DNA of 64,000 nt from a bacterium (GTDB lineage Bacteria; Electryoneota; Electryoneia; Electryoneales; Electryoneaceae), in contig JAHLLH010000009.1 in NCBI GenBank assembly GCA_020444265.1, positions 107,881 to 171,880 of the forward strand, read 5' to 3'. This document shows positions 9,008-19,734 of the stretch, piece by piece (positions within the stretch are counted from its first letter, which is position 1; each line of letters opens with the position of its first letter). The position numbers were made by a program, and so were the translations under genes. Below the pieces are notes generated by a model. That model saw only the letters and a program-made list of their open reading frames with translations, ran no database searches and was not told where the DNA came from.

Positions 9008-10195
9008 TTACTTCACCACCCCAAGCTGCTTGCCGACACGGATAAAGGCCGCGATGGCGGCATCGAGGTTTTCACGTGTATGGGCAGCAGATAGCTGGAC
9101 ACGGATGCGCGCTTCGCCCTTTGGCACGACGGGGAAGAAGAAGCCGATGACGTAGACACCCTCATCGAGCAGCTGGCTCGCGAACTTCTGGGCGAGCGGG
9201 GCATCGTAGAGCATGATCGGCACGATAGGTGTGTCGCCGGGACGGATATCGAAGCCCGCTTCGGTCATCATCGTGCGGAAGTACTCAGTATTCTTGTGCA
9301 GCGTCGTGATCAGTTCTTTTGATTCCTCAAGCAGCTCGAAGGCACGGATCGAGGTGTGCGCGATCATCGGTGCGAGGGTGTTGCTGAAGAGGTAGGGCCG
9401 TCCACGCTGACGCAACAAATCCACAATTTCCTGGTGCGCGCAGACAAAACCACCGGATGCTCCGCCCATCGCCTTGCCGAGGGTGCCGGTGATGATATCG
9501 ATCTTGTCAAGCACATCATGATGCTCGGCGGAACCTTTGCCGTTGGCCCCGATAAAACCGGTCGCGTGAGAATCATCAACCCCAACCATCGCATCATACT
9601 TCTCGGCCAGCGCCACAATTTCCTTCAGCTTCGCGGTGTCACCATCCATCGAGAAAACACCATCGGTGAAGACCAGGCGGTGCCGTGCCGACTGAGCTTC
9701 CTTCAGCTTCTCTTCGAGGTCGGCCATATTGGCGTGCTCATAACGGAAGCGCTGTGCTTTGCAGAGCCGGATACCATCGATGATAGAGGCGTGGTTCAAG
9801 GCATCCGAGATGATCGCATCCTCCGGCCCGAGCAGCGGCTCAAACAGGGCGCCATTGGCATCAAAGGCCGAGGCGAAGAGGATGGTGTCATCCTTCTCGA
9901 GGAAGGAAGCAATCTTCTTTTCGAGCTGTTTGTGGACTCCCTGGGTGCCGCAGATGAAACGGACCGAGGACATGCCGTAGCCCCAGCGATCAAGACCCTC
10001 GTGGGCCGTCTTGACCAGTTCCGGGTGGCTGGACAGGCCAAGGTAGTTGTTGGCGCAGAAGTTGAGCACATCCCCTGCGGGTACATTGATCTTCGCACCC
10101 TGCGGAGTGTTGATCACTCGTTCGTCTTTGTAGAGCCCCGCCTCACGGATTGAGGTGAGTTCGGTCGCGAGGTGCTCTTTTATCTTGCCGTACAT
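9008..10195 (-). CDS. kbl: Glycine C-acetyltransferase (2-amino-3-ketobutyrate CoA ligase)
   Basis: Class II aminotransferase fold; [47 protein letters not shown]. Confidence 0.95.
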   Translation of the reverse strand: MYGKIKEHLATELTSIREAGLYKDERVINTPQGAKINVPAGDVLNFCANNYLGLSSHPELVKTAHEGLDRWGYGMSSVRFICGTQGVHKQLEKKIASFLEKDDTILFASAFDANGALFEPLLGPEDAIISDALNHASIIDGIRLCKAQRFRYEHANMADLEEKLKEAQSARHRLVFTDGVFSMDGDTAKLKEIVALAEKYDAMVGVDDSHATGFIGANGKGSAEHHDVLDKIDIITGTLGKAMGGASGGFVCAHQEIVDLLRQRGRPYLFSNTLAPMIAHTSIRAFELLEESKELITTLHKNTEYFRTMMTEAGFDIRPGDTPIVPIMLYDAPLAQKFASQLLDEGVYVIGFFFPVVPKGEARIRVQLSAAHTRENLDAAIAAFIRVGKQLGVVK

Positions 10196-10245
10196 CGAAA
10201 GCCTCCCTTTTCAGCTTCAAATCGTATCACTGGGGCATAAGATAA

Positions 10246-10271
10246 GGGCAGGCATTGTCGAATGCCTGCCC
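10246..10271 (-). terminator. Terminator hairpin downstream of 10303-11112
   Basis: GGGCAGGCATT-cgac-AATGCCTGCCC perfect hairpin followed by TTATCTTAT on minus strand. Confidence 0.65.
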
Positions 10272-10302
10272 TCCAGAGAGCTATTCATCCAAGATGCCGG
10301 GA

Positions 10303-11112
10303 TCAATCCCCGAACGGATTTTTCAACGTCAGACCTATGCCGTAGAAGGGACCCGACCAATCAAACTCTACGATTTTCGGATCAGCAGTATCGTAGGCCG
10401 CAACTGGATAGTTGCCGACTGTCAAACCATACTCACCAACCATCCGATCAGATACACTGGAGCGCCACCCGCCACCCATGTCAAGGTCGATGTATCGGGT
10501 CAGGGCAACACGCAGACGTCCTTCTATCCGCCAAGGTGTGTAATTACCACTGATGTCAATCGGAGAATCATCAGGGTCGCCATTGGGGGTTGGACCAGCG
10601 TAGGGAGGGTGAGGGTCCTTGTACTCGCCCTTGGCAAATCCCCAGCCCATCGAGCCAAAAAGAGCTACCGATAGACGATGGCCCAGCGGCTGGATGTAGC
10701 CTGCGCTGATAAGGTATTCACGGGCCGATGTGGTGACCACATACTCATTGGGTGCCCACTGGGTAGACCCATTGATCAGGACATACGACTCATACCCGAC
10801 TGTCTGTTCCGGGACATTGCAGTAAATAAAACCCAGGTAAAATGAGTTGTAACGGAAACCAGCTTTCAGCTCAGCAGCCCATTCCTCATTGATCGACTTG
10901 AGGTTGTCGACGGTACGTTGCTGCATCGATTCGCGTTCCAGAGCGACACGTGAATCAATAGCATCCTGGACCTGATCAAATCCATAACTCTGCTGATTGT
11001 AAATAACAGAAGCCTCGAAACTCCAAGGCGAAGCTTCCTGGGCTTGGGTTACGGTGGGCAGCAGTATCAGCAGGACAGCGGGAATCAGCCACCGCATGTT
11101 CAACCGTGACAT
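10303..11112 (-). CDS. Putative outer-membrane beta-barrel protein
   Basis: Signal peptide (MRWLIPAVLLILLPTVTQAQ), beta-rich, YGIGLTLKNPFGD end. Confidence 0.6.
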   Translation of the reverse strand: MSRLNMRWLIPAVLLILLPTVTQAQEASPWSFEASVIYNQQSYGFDQVQDAIDSRVALERESMQQRTVDNLKSINEEWAAELKAGFRYNSFYLGFIYCNVPEQTVGYESYVLINGSTQWAPNEYVVTTSAREYLISAGYIQPLGHRLSVALFGSMGWGFAKGEYKDPHPPYAGPTPNGDPDDSPIDISGNYTPWRIEGRLRVALTRYIDLDMGGGWRSSVSDRMVGEYGLTVGNYPVAAYDTADPKIVEFDWSGPFYGIGLTLKNPFGD

Positions 11113-11212
11113 TCGTCAATCTCCTATCGCGCGGGGATGGCGCCGGCTCAGGCGGAACACCCTCTTCTCCAATAAAGGTAAGGCATAATCGGGTGTAAGC
11201 CCAACCATTCAC

Positions 11213-12823
11213 TTGTTTCCTTCGAGCGATGGAGGTCTGCGAATGGAAAGTGGTTTGCCGATCTGGTCGGAATCTGTCTACCTTTACCTCTTTCCGCAGT
11301 CACGCATCGAACAAAGGGGTCTTCGACTCGTGGATAGGACGCGCCGAGCTGGGGTGTTGTTACATCCGACTTCGCTCCCGGGACAAAATGGTATCGGGGA
11401 ACTGGGCCGTGAGGCCCATCGTTTTGTGGACTGGCTTGCCGATGGAGGTCAGACCCTCTGGCAGGTTATGCCCCTCGGTCCCACCGGGTATGGTGACTCT
11501 CCCTACCAGTGTTTTTCCGCTTTCGCAGCGAATCCGCTCCTTATTTCCCTCGAGAAGCTTGTTGAAGCCGAGTTGCTTTCTGACGATGAACTCGAGTCGA
11601 TACGCGGTGGCAACCCGGAGGCGGTAGACTTCGGGCATGTTATCCCGGCCAAGCAGCAGCTTCTCGTGCTTGCCTGGGAACGATTCAAGAAGAGTGCAGA
11701 CGAATCCTGGAAAGAGCATTTCGGCGGGTTCTGCGCAACTCATCACTCCTGGCTCGATGACTTCGCCCTTTTCATGAGTCTGAAACGGTCCCAGGGGGGA
11801 CGATCCTGGAACCAGTGGCCAGAGGGGTTGCGGAAACGGAAACCAGAGACGTTGAAGAAGGCGGCGAAGCAGCTGCGTGACGAGATCGAACGAGAAAAGT
11901 GGCTGCAGTACATCACCTTCGAGCAGTGGTGGGATGTCCGTCGCCATGCCAATGAGCGTGGTATCGTCATTTTAGGTGACCTGCCGATTTTCATTGCCTA
12001 CGACAGTGCTGATGCATGGGCCAATCCGCACCTTTTCCACTTCGACAAGGAAGGCAACCCGACAGTTGTTGCCGGAGTGCCGCCGGATTATTTCAGTAAA
12101 ACAGGCCAACGGTGGGGCAATCCTATATACAAGTGGGAGGCTCATCGGGAAGAGAAGTTCGCATGGTGGGAAGCTCGATTGCAGACTGTGCGCGAGACGG
12201 TGGACATGATCCGGATCGATCATTTCCGTGGTTTCGCAGCCTGCTGGGAAATTCCTGCTTCGGAACCGACCGCCGAGCATGGTACATGGGGAGATGCACC
12301 TGGCCATGAACTCTTCAGCACCTTGCGTGAACGGATGGGAGACCTGCCGCTGGTCGCGGAGGATCTGGGGCTGATCACACCCGATGTGATCGAGCTTAGG
12401 AAAGCGTTTGGTTTCCCCGGCATGCGTGTCTTGCAATTCGCCTGGGGGTCCGGAGCGGAAAACCCCTTCCTGCCTCACCACCATGAGGTGGACACGGTCG
12501 CCTATACTGGTACCCACGACAATAACACGACGGTCGGCTGGTATACGGAAGAGACCACGCCAGAAAGCCGTGAACATCTGGACGACTACATTGGCCATCC
12601 TGCAGGACCGATTCATCTTGAGCTACTAAGAATGGCCTATGCCTCTCCGGCCATGGTCGCGATCGCCCCGATGCAGGACCTGCTGGGTCTAGATTCCTTT
12701 GCAAGGATGAACACCCCGGGACAAGCAGCCGGGAACTGGGCCTGGCGACTGCGAGATGACCAACTGAGTGGTGATCTGGCGGAACGTCTGAAGCAGTGGG
12801 TCGAGCTGTACGGCAGGGGTTAA
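11213..12823 (+). CDS. malQ: 4-alpha-glucanotransferase
   Basis: RRAGVLLHPTSLPGQNGIGELG, IRIDHFRGF, AEDLGLITPDV, YTGTHDNNT; translation likely starts downstream of 11213. Confidence 0.96.
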   Translation: MFPSSDGGLRMESGLPIWSESVYLYLFPQSRIEQRGLRLVDRTRRAGVLLHPTSLPGQNGIGELGREAHRFVDWLADGGQTLWQVMPLGPTGYGDSPYQCFSAFAANPLLISLEKLVEAELLSDDELESIRGGNPEAVDFGHVIPAKQQLLVLAWERFKKSADESWKEHFGGFCATHHSWLDDFALFMSLKRSQGGRSWNQWPEGLRKRKPETLKKAAKQLRDEIEREKWLQYITFEQWWDVRRHANERGIVILGDLPIFIAYDSADAWANPHLFHFDKEGNPTVVAGVPPDYFSKTGQRWGNPIYKWEAHREEKFAWWEARLQTVRETVDMIRIDHFRGFAACWEIPASEPTAEHGTWGDAPGHELFSTLRERMGDLPLVAEDLGLITPDVIELRKAFGFPGMRVLQFAWGSGAENPFLPHHHEVDTVAYTGTHDNNTTVGWYTEETTPESREHLDDYIGHPAGPIHLELLRMAYASPAMVAIAPMQDLLGLDSFARMNTPGQAAGNWAWRLRDDQLSGDLAERLKQWVELYGRG

Positions 12824-12973
12824 CAGGGCTGACCCTGTGACAGAGCAGAAGTGAGGATTTTCAGCTAACTCGTTTGCATTCCATAGCTTGAGCCCTGCAC
12901 TTTTAGCCACAACTTCGATGGCACGGGATTCACGCGAGAGTACCCCGGCGCTGCACCCCGCAGTTGTGCCGGG

Positions 12974-15829
12974 ATGGAGGACTGGATGAAGGGCTTCAAG
13001 CATGGCTTACGAAAGTATGCCCTCCTTGCAGTAGCAACAGGTTTGACAGTGTCGCATGCAGGAACTGCAGCACCCCAACCGAGTGAAGCGACGACTCTCA
13101 GGCAACTTGCCGAGCGTTTTGAACAGAGGTTCGAGCAACGTCGTACATCACTCTTTCATTCCCTGAAGAGTGAGACTTCTGGTGCACAGGGTGCCCTGAA
13201 TCGAAACCCCGATTTTGACCTGATCGGGATTGATGAACGGGGACGACCCATAGTCTACCACACGATGAATCTCCCCTCAGCACGAACCATTCGCACAGAT
13301 GAAGTCTGGGTCGATGGAGCGAGCGGGCTCGAGCTCGATGGCAGCACTCTGGAACAAGGGGAGATGGGCATCTGGGATGCAGGGGCGGTTCTTGCCACGC
13401 ATGACGAATTTGGGGGACGAGTTGTCTCGGGTGATTCCGGGGTCACCGTCTCCGATCATGCAACCCATGTTGCTGGAACAATGATCGCCGAAGGGCTACG
13501 CGCCACAGCCATTGGAATGGCTTACCAGGCGCCGCTGACTTCCTTCGAGTGGGACAATGACTTTCCCGAGATGGCGTTCGCTGCTGGTGAGGGGATGATT
13601 GTTTCCAACCACTCCTATGGTCCTGCCACGGGGTGGGAATACAGTTTCGAGGACAACATCTGGTACTGGTATGGTGATCCCTCGATCTCCGAAACCGAGG
13701 ATTACCAGTTTGGCTATTACGATTCTGATGCCCAGGCCTTCGATGAGATCGCCTATTCTGCTCCCGACTACCTCATTGTTCGCGCCGCTGGCAATGATCG
13801 TCTTCAGGGCCCACTGGAAGCACTGGAACATTACGTTTTTGTTGATGGTAGCTGGCAGCTCTCCACCACGCAACGTCTACGAGATGGCGGCGAAAATGGG
13901 ATCGGGTACGATGCCATCAGTCATGGTGCAGGCGCGAAAAATGTGCTCTCAGTGGGTGGTGTCGAGCAGATCAATGGCGGTTACCTCTACCCGGAAGATG
14001 TCCGCATCGCCAGTATGAGTAGCTATGGTCCGATGGATGATGGACGGATCAAGCCCGATGTGGTGGCGGTCGGTCTCTTTGTCGAATCGACCTCTTCGGA
14101 GGATGGGGACGGGTATCGTAATGGAAGCGGAACCTCGGTTGCAGCTCCGAGTGTGGCGGGCTCTGCGGCGCTTTTACAGGAACTCTGGCGCGAAACTCAT
14201 GGTGGTACCAATCCACGTTCCGCGACTCTGCGTGGTCTGATTACCCACACAGCGGAGGAAGCAGGCGACAACCTCGGCCCAGACTACATCTACGGCTGGG
14301 GGCTGATGAATACACGCCGTGCCGCTGAATTGATCGAAGAGGATGGCCATTCAAGGGCTCGAGTTCTCGAGAGAAGCCTCACCGATGGGGAGGCAGATAC
14401 AATCCTCGTCCGTCGTATCACCGGCACTCCAATTCGTGTGACTCTCGCCTGGACCGATCCAGCAGCCGATCTGATCACCCCTGCACTGGACGATACCAGC
14501 TCGATGCTGGTCAACGATCTAGATATCCGGCTGAGTCATGTGAGTGTCAACCAGACCTATCGCCCCTACATTCTCGATCCTGCGGATCCAGGGGCTGCGG
14601 CAACGACTGGCGACAATCGAGTCGACAACATCGAACAGATCTACGCCCGTATTCCAGCTGATGGTCTGTATACCCTCATCGTCAGCCACAAGGGCACCCT
14701 TGTCAACGATGCCCAGGAATACACCCTTTGCCTGAGCGGCTTGCGGGTTGAGGATGATATAGACTATCCCGCGCCACGGTATGCCTCTTCTGATTTGTCG
14801 GCAACGGATGGTTCGGTCGAGCTCAATTGGGCGTATGTCAATGACTATCCCAGTGGGTTGGAACTGGTTTATTACGATGATGACGAACCATCCGATACCA
14901 GCCCTGCTGTCGGGACGACGATGGGGACCTATTTCGATATCGACCAGACGTGTGAGATTCTCGAACTTCACATCTACACCGAAGCAAACCGTCCCAACCT
15001 GGAATTCGAGGCGTACCTCTACGAGACGATCAATGGTATTCCGGAAGAAGGGTACAATTTCCAGTATATCGAGACGTATGCCGATGACCACCGTTGGAAT
15101 GTGCTCGCTTTCGATCCAAACTGGTACGATCCGATCAGTGAACCGATCCTGGTAGCTTTTCGTTCCTTTGACTCCGGAATTGGTCTTGGAATCGATTCGG
15201 AAGACAATGAGCATGGGTGGTCAAAGGCAAGCGGGAGCTGGGAACGAGTTCCGACAACCTTCTACATTCGGATGCTCGTCGAGTACGAGGATGGCAATTC
15301 TGCGATGCTCCTGCCAGATGGCCTCCCTGTGGACCATGGGTTGGATGAGCTGGATGAGTTCATGGAGTTCCAGGTCTGGCGCAATAGCGAGCTGATCGCG
15401 ACCACTGATACCATTCATTATGTGGACCACCTCACTGAACCGGGAGAGTACGAGTACCGGATCACGGCACTCTACAGCGATGGTTCCTCCATTGCCAGCA
15501 ACCCGACGGAAGTTGAGTTCGCGGGTGTGGATGTTGCTGAACGGCACGAACGAACCCTGCCGAACCGTTTCGAAATTAAGGAGGCGTGGCCGAACCCGTT
15601 TAACGCGCAAGTGACCGCTGAAGTCGCGCTACCGCGTGCAACAAAGCTGCGAGCGGAGGTCTACGATGTCCTCGGGCGCAAGGTGGCAACCTTGAGCAAT
15701 GCGGTTGTATCCGCAGGGACTCTGAGACTGACATGGAGGGCAGACAACGCTTCAAGTGGTGTCTATTTCCTGCGTGTAGAGACGGGTCAAGGAGAGGTTG
15801 CAATTCGTAAACTGAGCTTGATTCGCTGA
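12974..15829 (+). CDS. S8 family (subtilisin-like) serine peptidase with C-terminal sorting domain
   Basis: Catalytic triad regions IWDAG, DHATHVAGT, GSGTSVAAPSVAG; C-terminal WPNPFNAQVTAEVALP...YDVLGRKVATL sorting-type domain. Confidence 0.9.
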   Translation: MEDWMKGFKHGLRKYALLAVATGLTVSHAGTAAPQPSEATTLRQLAERFEQRFEQRRTSLFHSLKSETSGAQGALNRNPDFDLIGIDERGRPIVYHTMNLPSARTIRTDEVWVDGASGLELDGSTLEQGEMGIWDAGAVLATHDEFGGRVVSGDSGVTVSDHATHVAGTMIAEGLRATAIGMAYQAPLTSFEWDNDFPEMAFAAGEGMIVSNHSYGPATGWEYSFEDNIWYWYGDPSISETEDYQFGYYDSDAQAFDEIAYSAPDYLIVRAAGNDRLQGPLEALEHYVFVDGSWQLSTTQRLRDGGENGIGYDAISHGAGAKNVLSVGGVEQINGGYLYPEDVRIASMSSYGPMDDGRIKPDVVAVGLFVESTSSEDGDGYRNGSGTSVAAPSVAGSAALLQELWRETHGGTNPRSATLRGLITHTAEEAGDNLGPDYIYGWGLMNTRRAAELIEEDGHSRARVLERSLTDGEADTILVRRITGTPIRVTLAWTDPAADLITPALDDTSSMLVNDLDIRLSHVSVNQTYRPYILDPADPGAAATTGDNRVDNIEQIYARIPADGLYTLIVSHKGTLVNDAQEYTLCLSGLRVEDDIDYPAPRYASSDLSATDGSVELNWAYVNDYPSGLELVYYDDDEPSDTSPAVGTTMGTYFDIDQTCEILELHIYTEANRPNLEFEAYLYETINGIPEEGYNFQYIETYADDHRWNVLAFDPNWYDPISEPILVAFRSFDSGIGLGIDSEDNEHGWSKASGSWERVPTTFYIRMLVEYEDGNSAMLLPDGLPVDHGLDELDEFMEFQVWRNSELIATTDTIHYVDHLTEPGEYEYRITALYSDGSSIASNPTEVEFAGVDVAERHERTLPNRFEIKEAWPNPFNAQVTAEVALPRATKLRAEVYDVLGRKVATLSNAVVSAGTLRLTWRADNASSGVYFLRVETGQGEVAIRKLSLIR

Positions 15830-15868
15830 GGAGCGCACCCCGGTCCTGATCGATGGTTGCTCCAGTGT

Positions 15869-15899
15869 ACGCCGGATTGGCTCTTGCCTCCGGCGTTTT
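15869..15899 (+). terminator. Terminator downstream of subtilase
   Basis: ACGCCGGA...TCCGGCGTTTT. Confidence 0.6.
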
Positions 15900-16040
15900 C
15901 AATGGCTAATACCTTATACTTATGCGTGAGCGGATCACGTAGATTTGCATCCGCAGGATCCGAAGGAGTTCGAAACGGGTCCCAAAGTCAAGTTGAAACC
16001 CGCAGTGGTTGACCAGCATTCCGCAGCCGATCGGAGAACC

Positions 16041-18425
16041 ATGCCGTCCAAACTGTTAATTGTCGAATCCCCTGCCAAAGCGAAAACGTTGTCCCGCTAC
16101 CTCGGCAAGGATTATACGATAAAAGCATCGATGGGCCACATCCGTGACTTGCCCTCCAGCAAACTCGCGGTAGATGTGGACCAGAACTTTCTGCCCCAGT
16201 ACCAGATTATTCCCGCAAAGAAGAAAGCGGTTGCTGATCTGAAGAAGGCAGCAGAGCGGGCTAACGAAATCCTGCTCGCAACGGACCCTGATCGCGAGGG
16301 GGAGGCGATTGCCTGGCACATTGCACACATCCTGGGCAATGGTGGGGCAAAGACCCCGATCCACCGTGTCATGTTCAATGAAATTACCAAGGACGCGGTC
16401 AAGCTGGCGGTCAATTCACCTGGCGAGATCGACTTGCACAAGGTGGATGCTCAGCAGGCGAGACGAGTTCTGGATCGTCTGGTAGGCTATCTCGTCAGCC
16501 AGCAGTTGTGGGGTGTGGTTGCAAAGGGAACATCGGCGGGACGCGTCCAGTCAGTTGCCTTGCGTCTGATTGTCGAACGCGAAGAAGAGATCGAAGCATT
16601 TGTTCCGGAAGAATACTGGAACATCGGCGCGTTGGCCTCGGTTGAAACGTGTGATCCATTTTCGGTCAAACTGGTCAAGATGGCGGGTGAAGAGGCTGTG
16701 GTGTCCAACGGTGAAATCGCCGGCCAGATCACCCATCACCTCGAAACGATGCCAGCTAAACTGGCCGATGTTCGTCACCGCACCAGTAGCCAGAAACCTC
16801 AGGCTCCCTTTACCACCTCGACCTTGCAGCAGGAAGCGGCACGCCGTCTGCGGATGGGTGTGAAGCGAACGATGTCCGTGGCTCAACGCTTGTACGAAGG
16901 AACTGAACTGGGCGAAGCCGGCGCAGTGGGTCTCATTACCTACATGCGTACCGATTCGACCCGTGTTTCGCCGGTCGCAGTGGATGCGGCGCGTGCCTTC
17001 GTTCAGGCGACTTACGGTGACAAATTCCTCAGCCCCAAGGCTCGCATATTCACCGGCAAGAAGGGTAAGCGAACCCAGGATGCCCACGAAGCAATTCGTC
17101 CGACCAGCACCGAATATCCGCCTGCGAAAGTTAAAAAGTACCTTAAGCCGGAAGAATTCCGTCTCTACGAACTGATCTGGAATCGCTACATGGCGACCCA
17201 GATGGCAGATGCGAAATACTCAGGGGTTACTGTCGAAGTGGCCGTTGGAGAAGAGGGTGGAGCACCTGCTGGCAGCGATGGAAAGAAAGGCGAAGCTCCC
17301 TACCTGCTGCGTGCGGTGGGACGGAAATTGATCTTTGCCGGCTTCCGCACCCTCTGGGGTGAATCGGAGAAAGAGGAGGGGGAGAAGAAAGAGGGCGACG
17401 AGGAAACGACCGAGCTGCCGGACATCTTCTATTCAGATGCACCCAAGGCAAAGCAGCCCGCAGTCGGTGCAGATGCAAATGTCTCCTCGGTGACAAGTGA
17501 GCAGAAATTCACCCAACCGCCTGCACGCTACAGCGAATCGATGCTGGTGAAAACCCTTGATGAACTAGGCATTGGCCGCCCCTCGACCTACGCCTCGATT
17601 ATTGGTACCATCCAGGATCGCAAGTACGTTGAGCGGGATGAGAAACGGAAGCTGTTGCCCACCGAACTTGGGCGGACGGTTAACAAAATCCTGGTCAACG
17701 AGTTCGAGAGTGTCTTCAATGTCAAGTTTACGGCTGAGATGGAAGATGCACTCGATGATGTGGAAGATGGTGGGGATTGGACCGAAACCGTTCGTAAATT
17801 CTGGGAACCCTTCAAAGAGAAGATCGACCAGTTCAAGGGGCGGAAGAAGGAGATCAAGGAGAATGTGGTCGAGCGGACCGGCCGTACCTGCCCGTCCTGC
17901 AACAAGGGTGAGCTGATTGTCCGTTTTGGTCGCTTCGGCAAGTTTGTCGCCTGCGATCAATATCCCGACTGCAAGTACATCGAGAAGGAAAACGGCGAGG
18001 CGAAGGCGGAGCCGGAAAAGATCGGACGGGAATGTCCGACCTGCGGCAAAGGTGAGCTGGTGAAACGCCAGGGCCGTTTCGGTGAGTTCATCTCCTGCAA
18101 CCGTTACCCGAAGTGCAAGCACACGGAAGAAATTCCAGGCGCGGAGAAGAAAGGGCCCGGTGGAAATCTGCCGGATGTGTCGATTCCCTGTCCGCGTGAA
18201 GGGTGCGGCGGAACCATCGTCGCGAAGCGTACCCGACGTGGAAAGGTTTTCTACTCCTGCACGAATTGGAAAGAGAAGAAGTGCGATGTGGCATTTTGGG
18301 ATTTGCCGATTGAGAAGGAGTGCCCTGAATGCCACTACCCGATCCGTGTGGTAAAGGGCAAGAATCTCGTCTGCCCGGAGTGTAAGCACAAGGAGGAGTA
18401 TGTCCCAGAAGACGCAGATGCGTGA
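16041..18425 (+). CDS. topA: DNA topoisomerase I (type IA) with C-terminal zinc-ribbon repeats
   Basis: SKLLIVESPAKAKTLSRYLG, DPDREGEAIAWH, YMRTDSTR; several CxxC...C zinc fingers; ATG at 16041. Confidence 0.97.
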   Translation: MPSKLLIVESPAKAKTLSRYLGKDYTIKASMGHIRDLPSSKLAVDVDQNFLPQYQIIPAKKKAVADLKKAAERANEILLATDPDREGEAIAWHIAHILGNGGAKTPIHRVMFNEITKDAVKLAVNSPGEIDLHKVDAQQARRVLDRLVGYLVSQQLWGVVAKGTSAGRVQSVALRLIVEREEEIEAFVPEEYWNIGALASVETCDPFSVKLVKMAGEEAVVSNGEIAGQITHHLETMPAKLADVRHRTSSQKPQAPFTTSTLQQEAARRLRMGVKRTMSVAQRLYEGTELGEAGAVGLITYMRTDSTRVSPVAVDAARAFVQATYGDKFLSPKARIFTGKKGKRTQDAHEAIRPTSTEYPPAKVKKYLKPEEFRLYELIWNRYMATQMADAKYSGVTVEVAVGEEGGAPAGSDGKKGEAPYLLRAVGRKLIFAGFRTLWGESEKEEGEKKEGDEETTELPDIFYSDAPKAKQPAVGADANVSSVTSEQKFTQPPARYSESMLVKTLDELGIGRPSTYASIIGTIQDRKYVERDEKRKLLPTELGRTVNKILVNEFESVFNVKFTAEMEDALDDVEDGGDWTETVRKFWEPFKEKIDQFKGRKKEIKENVVERTGRTCPSCNKGELIVRFGRFGKFVACDQYPDCKYIEKENGEAKAEPEKIGRECPTCGKGELVKRQGRFGEFISCNRYPKCKHTEEIPGAEKKGPGGNLPDVSIPCPREGCGGTIVAKRTRRGKVFYSCTNWKEKKCDVAFWDLPIEKECPECHYPIRVVKGKNLVCPECKHKEEYVPEDADA

Positions 18426-19374
18426 GCTGCTTGCAGCTTACCTGGATGATCTGCGGGCCGTACGCAATGTGTCGCAGCACACGTTGAAAGCGTACGAATC
18501 GGACATCTCCACATTCATCGACCAACTTGAGGCGCGGGCAGGCAGTATGCCCGCGCCTTCCTCTATTCCCATGCGATGGGTCAGGCGGTATCTCGGGGAG
18601 CGAGTCGAAAAGGGGGCAAGCCGTGCGACTGCCGCACGAATTTTGTCGTCCCTCAAGGGCTTTTTTCGCTATCTTGTGGAACGGGGGGAGATTGATAGTT
18701 CACCGGCGGAGGCGATCGAAGGGCCCAAGCTGGGTAGACGGCTGCCCCATGTCCCCTCAGTTGATACTGTTGCTGCCGCAGTAGCCGCGACCACACCGGA
18801 CGATGATGTTCAGACCGCACGAGACACCGCATTACTTGAGATTCTCTATGGCTGTGGCCTTCGGGTTGCAGAGGCGGTGGCGCTCAACAGAGCCTCGTTG
18901 GATCTGAAACGGAACTGGGTGCGTGTCATAGGCAAGCGGAACAAGGAACGGATGGTTCCCCTTGGCAAACCGGCGAGGGAGGCGCTCGAACACTGGCTTG
19001 CAATGCGCACCGAATGGGCAGGATCTACCAGCGGTGATGCACTCTTTCTCGGGGTTCGGGGTGGACGTCTGAATGTGCGGACGGCATTCGATGTCGTTCG
19101 TTCACGGTTGGCTGAAGCTGGCGAGGTGAAAGGGAAACACCCGCACGCATTAAGACATGCGTTTGCCACGCATATGCTTGAAAATGGTGCGGATCTTTCC
19201 TCGGTCAAAGAGCTGCTCGGACATGAAAGCCTTTCGACCACACAGATCTACACGCACGTTACCGCCGAGCATTTGAAACGGGTTTACTCGGACAAGCATC
19301 CACGCGCGGGGGGCACGCCCCCGTCTGAAAAGGAGGCGACTGGCACGATACGGGATGAGTCTGGACGAAAGTAA
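18400..19374 (+). CDS. Tyrosine recombinase XerC/XerD family
   Basis: LYGCGLRVAEAV, HALRHAFATHMLENGADLSSVKELLGH, STTQIYTHV; overlaps end of topA. Confidence 0.93.
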   Translation: MSQKTQMRELLAAYLDDLRAVRNVSQHTLKAYESDISTFIDQLEARAGSMPAPSSIPMRWVRRYLGERVEKGASRATAARILSSLKGFFRYLVERGEIDSSPAEAIEGPKLGRRLPHVPSVDTVAAAVAATTPDDDVQTARDTALLEILYGCGLRVAEAVALNRASLDLKRNWVRVIGKRNKERMVPLGKPAREALEHWLAMRTEWAGSTSGDALFLGVRGGRLNVRTAFDVVRSRLAEAGEVKGKHPHALRHAFATHMLENGADLSSVKELLGHESLSTTQIYTHVTAEHLKRVYSDKHPRAGGTPPSEKEATGTIRDESGRK

Positions 19375-19440
19375 GAGTTTGACGGACATGAGCCGGGGCG
19401 AACTCTATCCCGGCGATCCCAACAGAAGAAGGAGGCGACA

Positions 19441-19728
19441 ATGCAGGTAATTATCCAGGGCCATGGCATTAACGTACGCGACGAGTTGAAGGAATATATC
19501 GAGAAAGAACTAGCCCGCCTGGAGAAGCTGCATGACCGGATAACCGATGTCGATGTCGTCCTCGATGGAAAGCTTCACTACAAGGAAGCTAATATCAAGG
19601 TGAGTGTGCCAGAAGACTTGCTGATTGCATCGGAAAAAGCCGACAAGTTTGAGGTTGCAACCAAGGCAGCGGTCGACAAACTTGTCGACCAGTTGAAGAA
19701 GTACAAGGAGAAGTTGCGGGGGCATTGA
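19441..19728 (+). CDS. hpf: Ribosome hibernation-promoting factor (short HPF)
   Basis: MQVIIQGHGINVRDELKEYIEKELARLEK...; 95 aa. Confidence 0.9.
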   Translation: MQVIIQGHGINVRDELKEYIEKELARLEKLHDRITDVDVVLDGKLHYKEANIKVSVPEDLLIASEKADKFEVATKAAVDKLVDQLKKYKEKLRGH

Positions 19729-19734
19729 TCGCTG

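Noticed and set aside
18400-19374. Xer-type recombinase as evidence of a mobile element
   Set aside because: Housekeeping XerC/D-like gene overlapping topA in a conserved-looking operon; no att sites or phage genes nearby.
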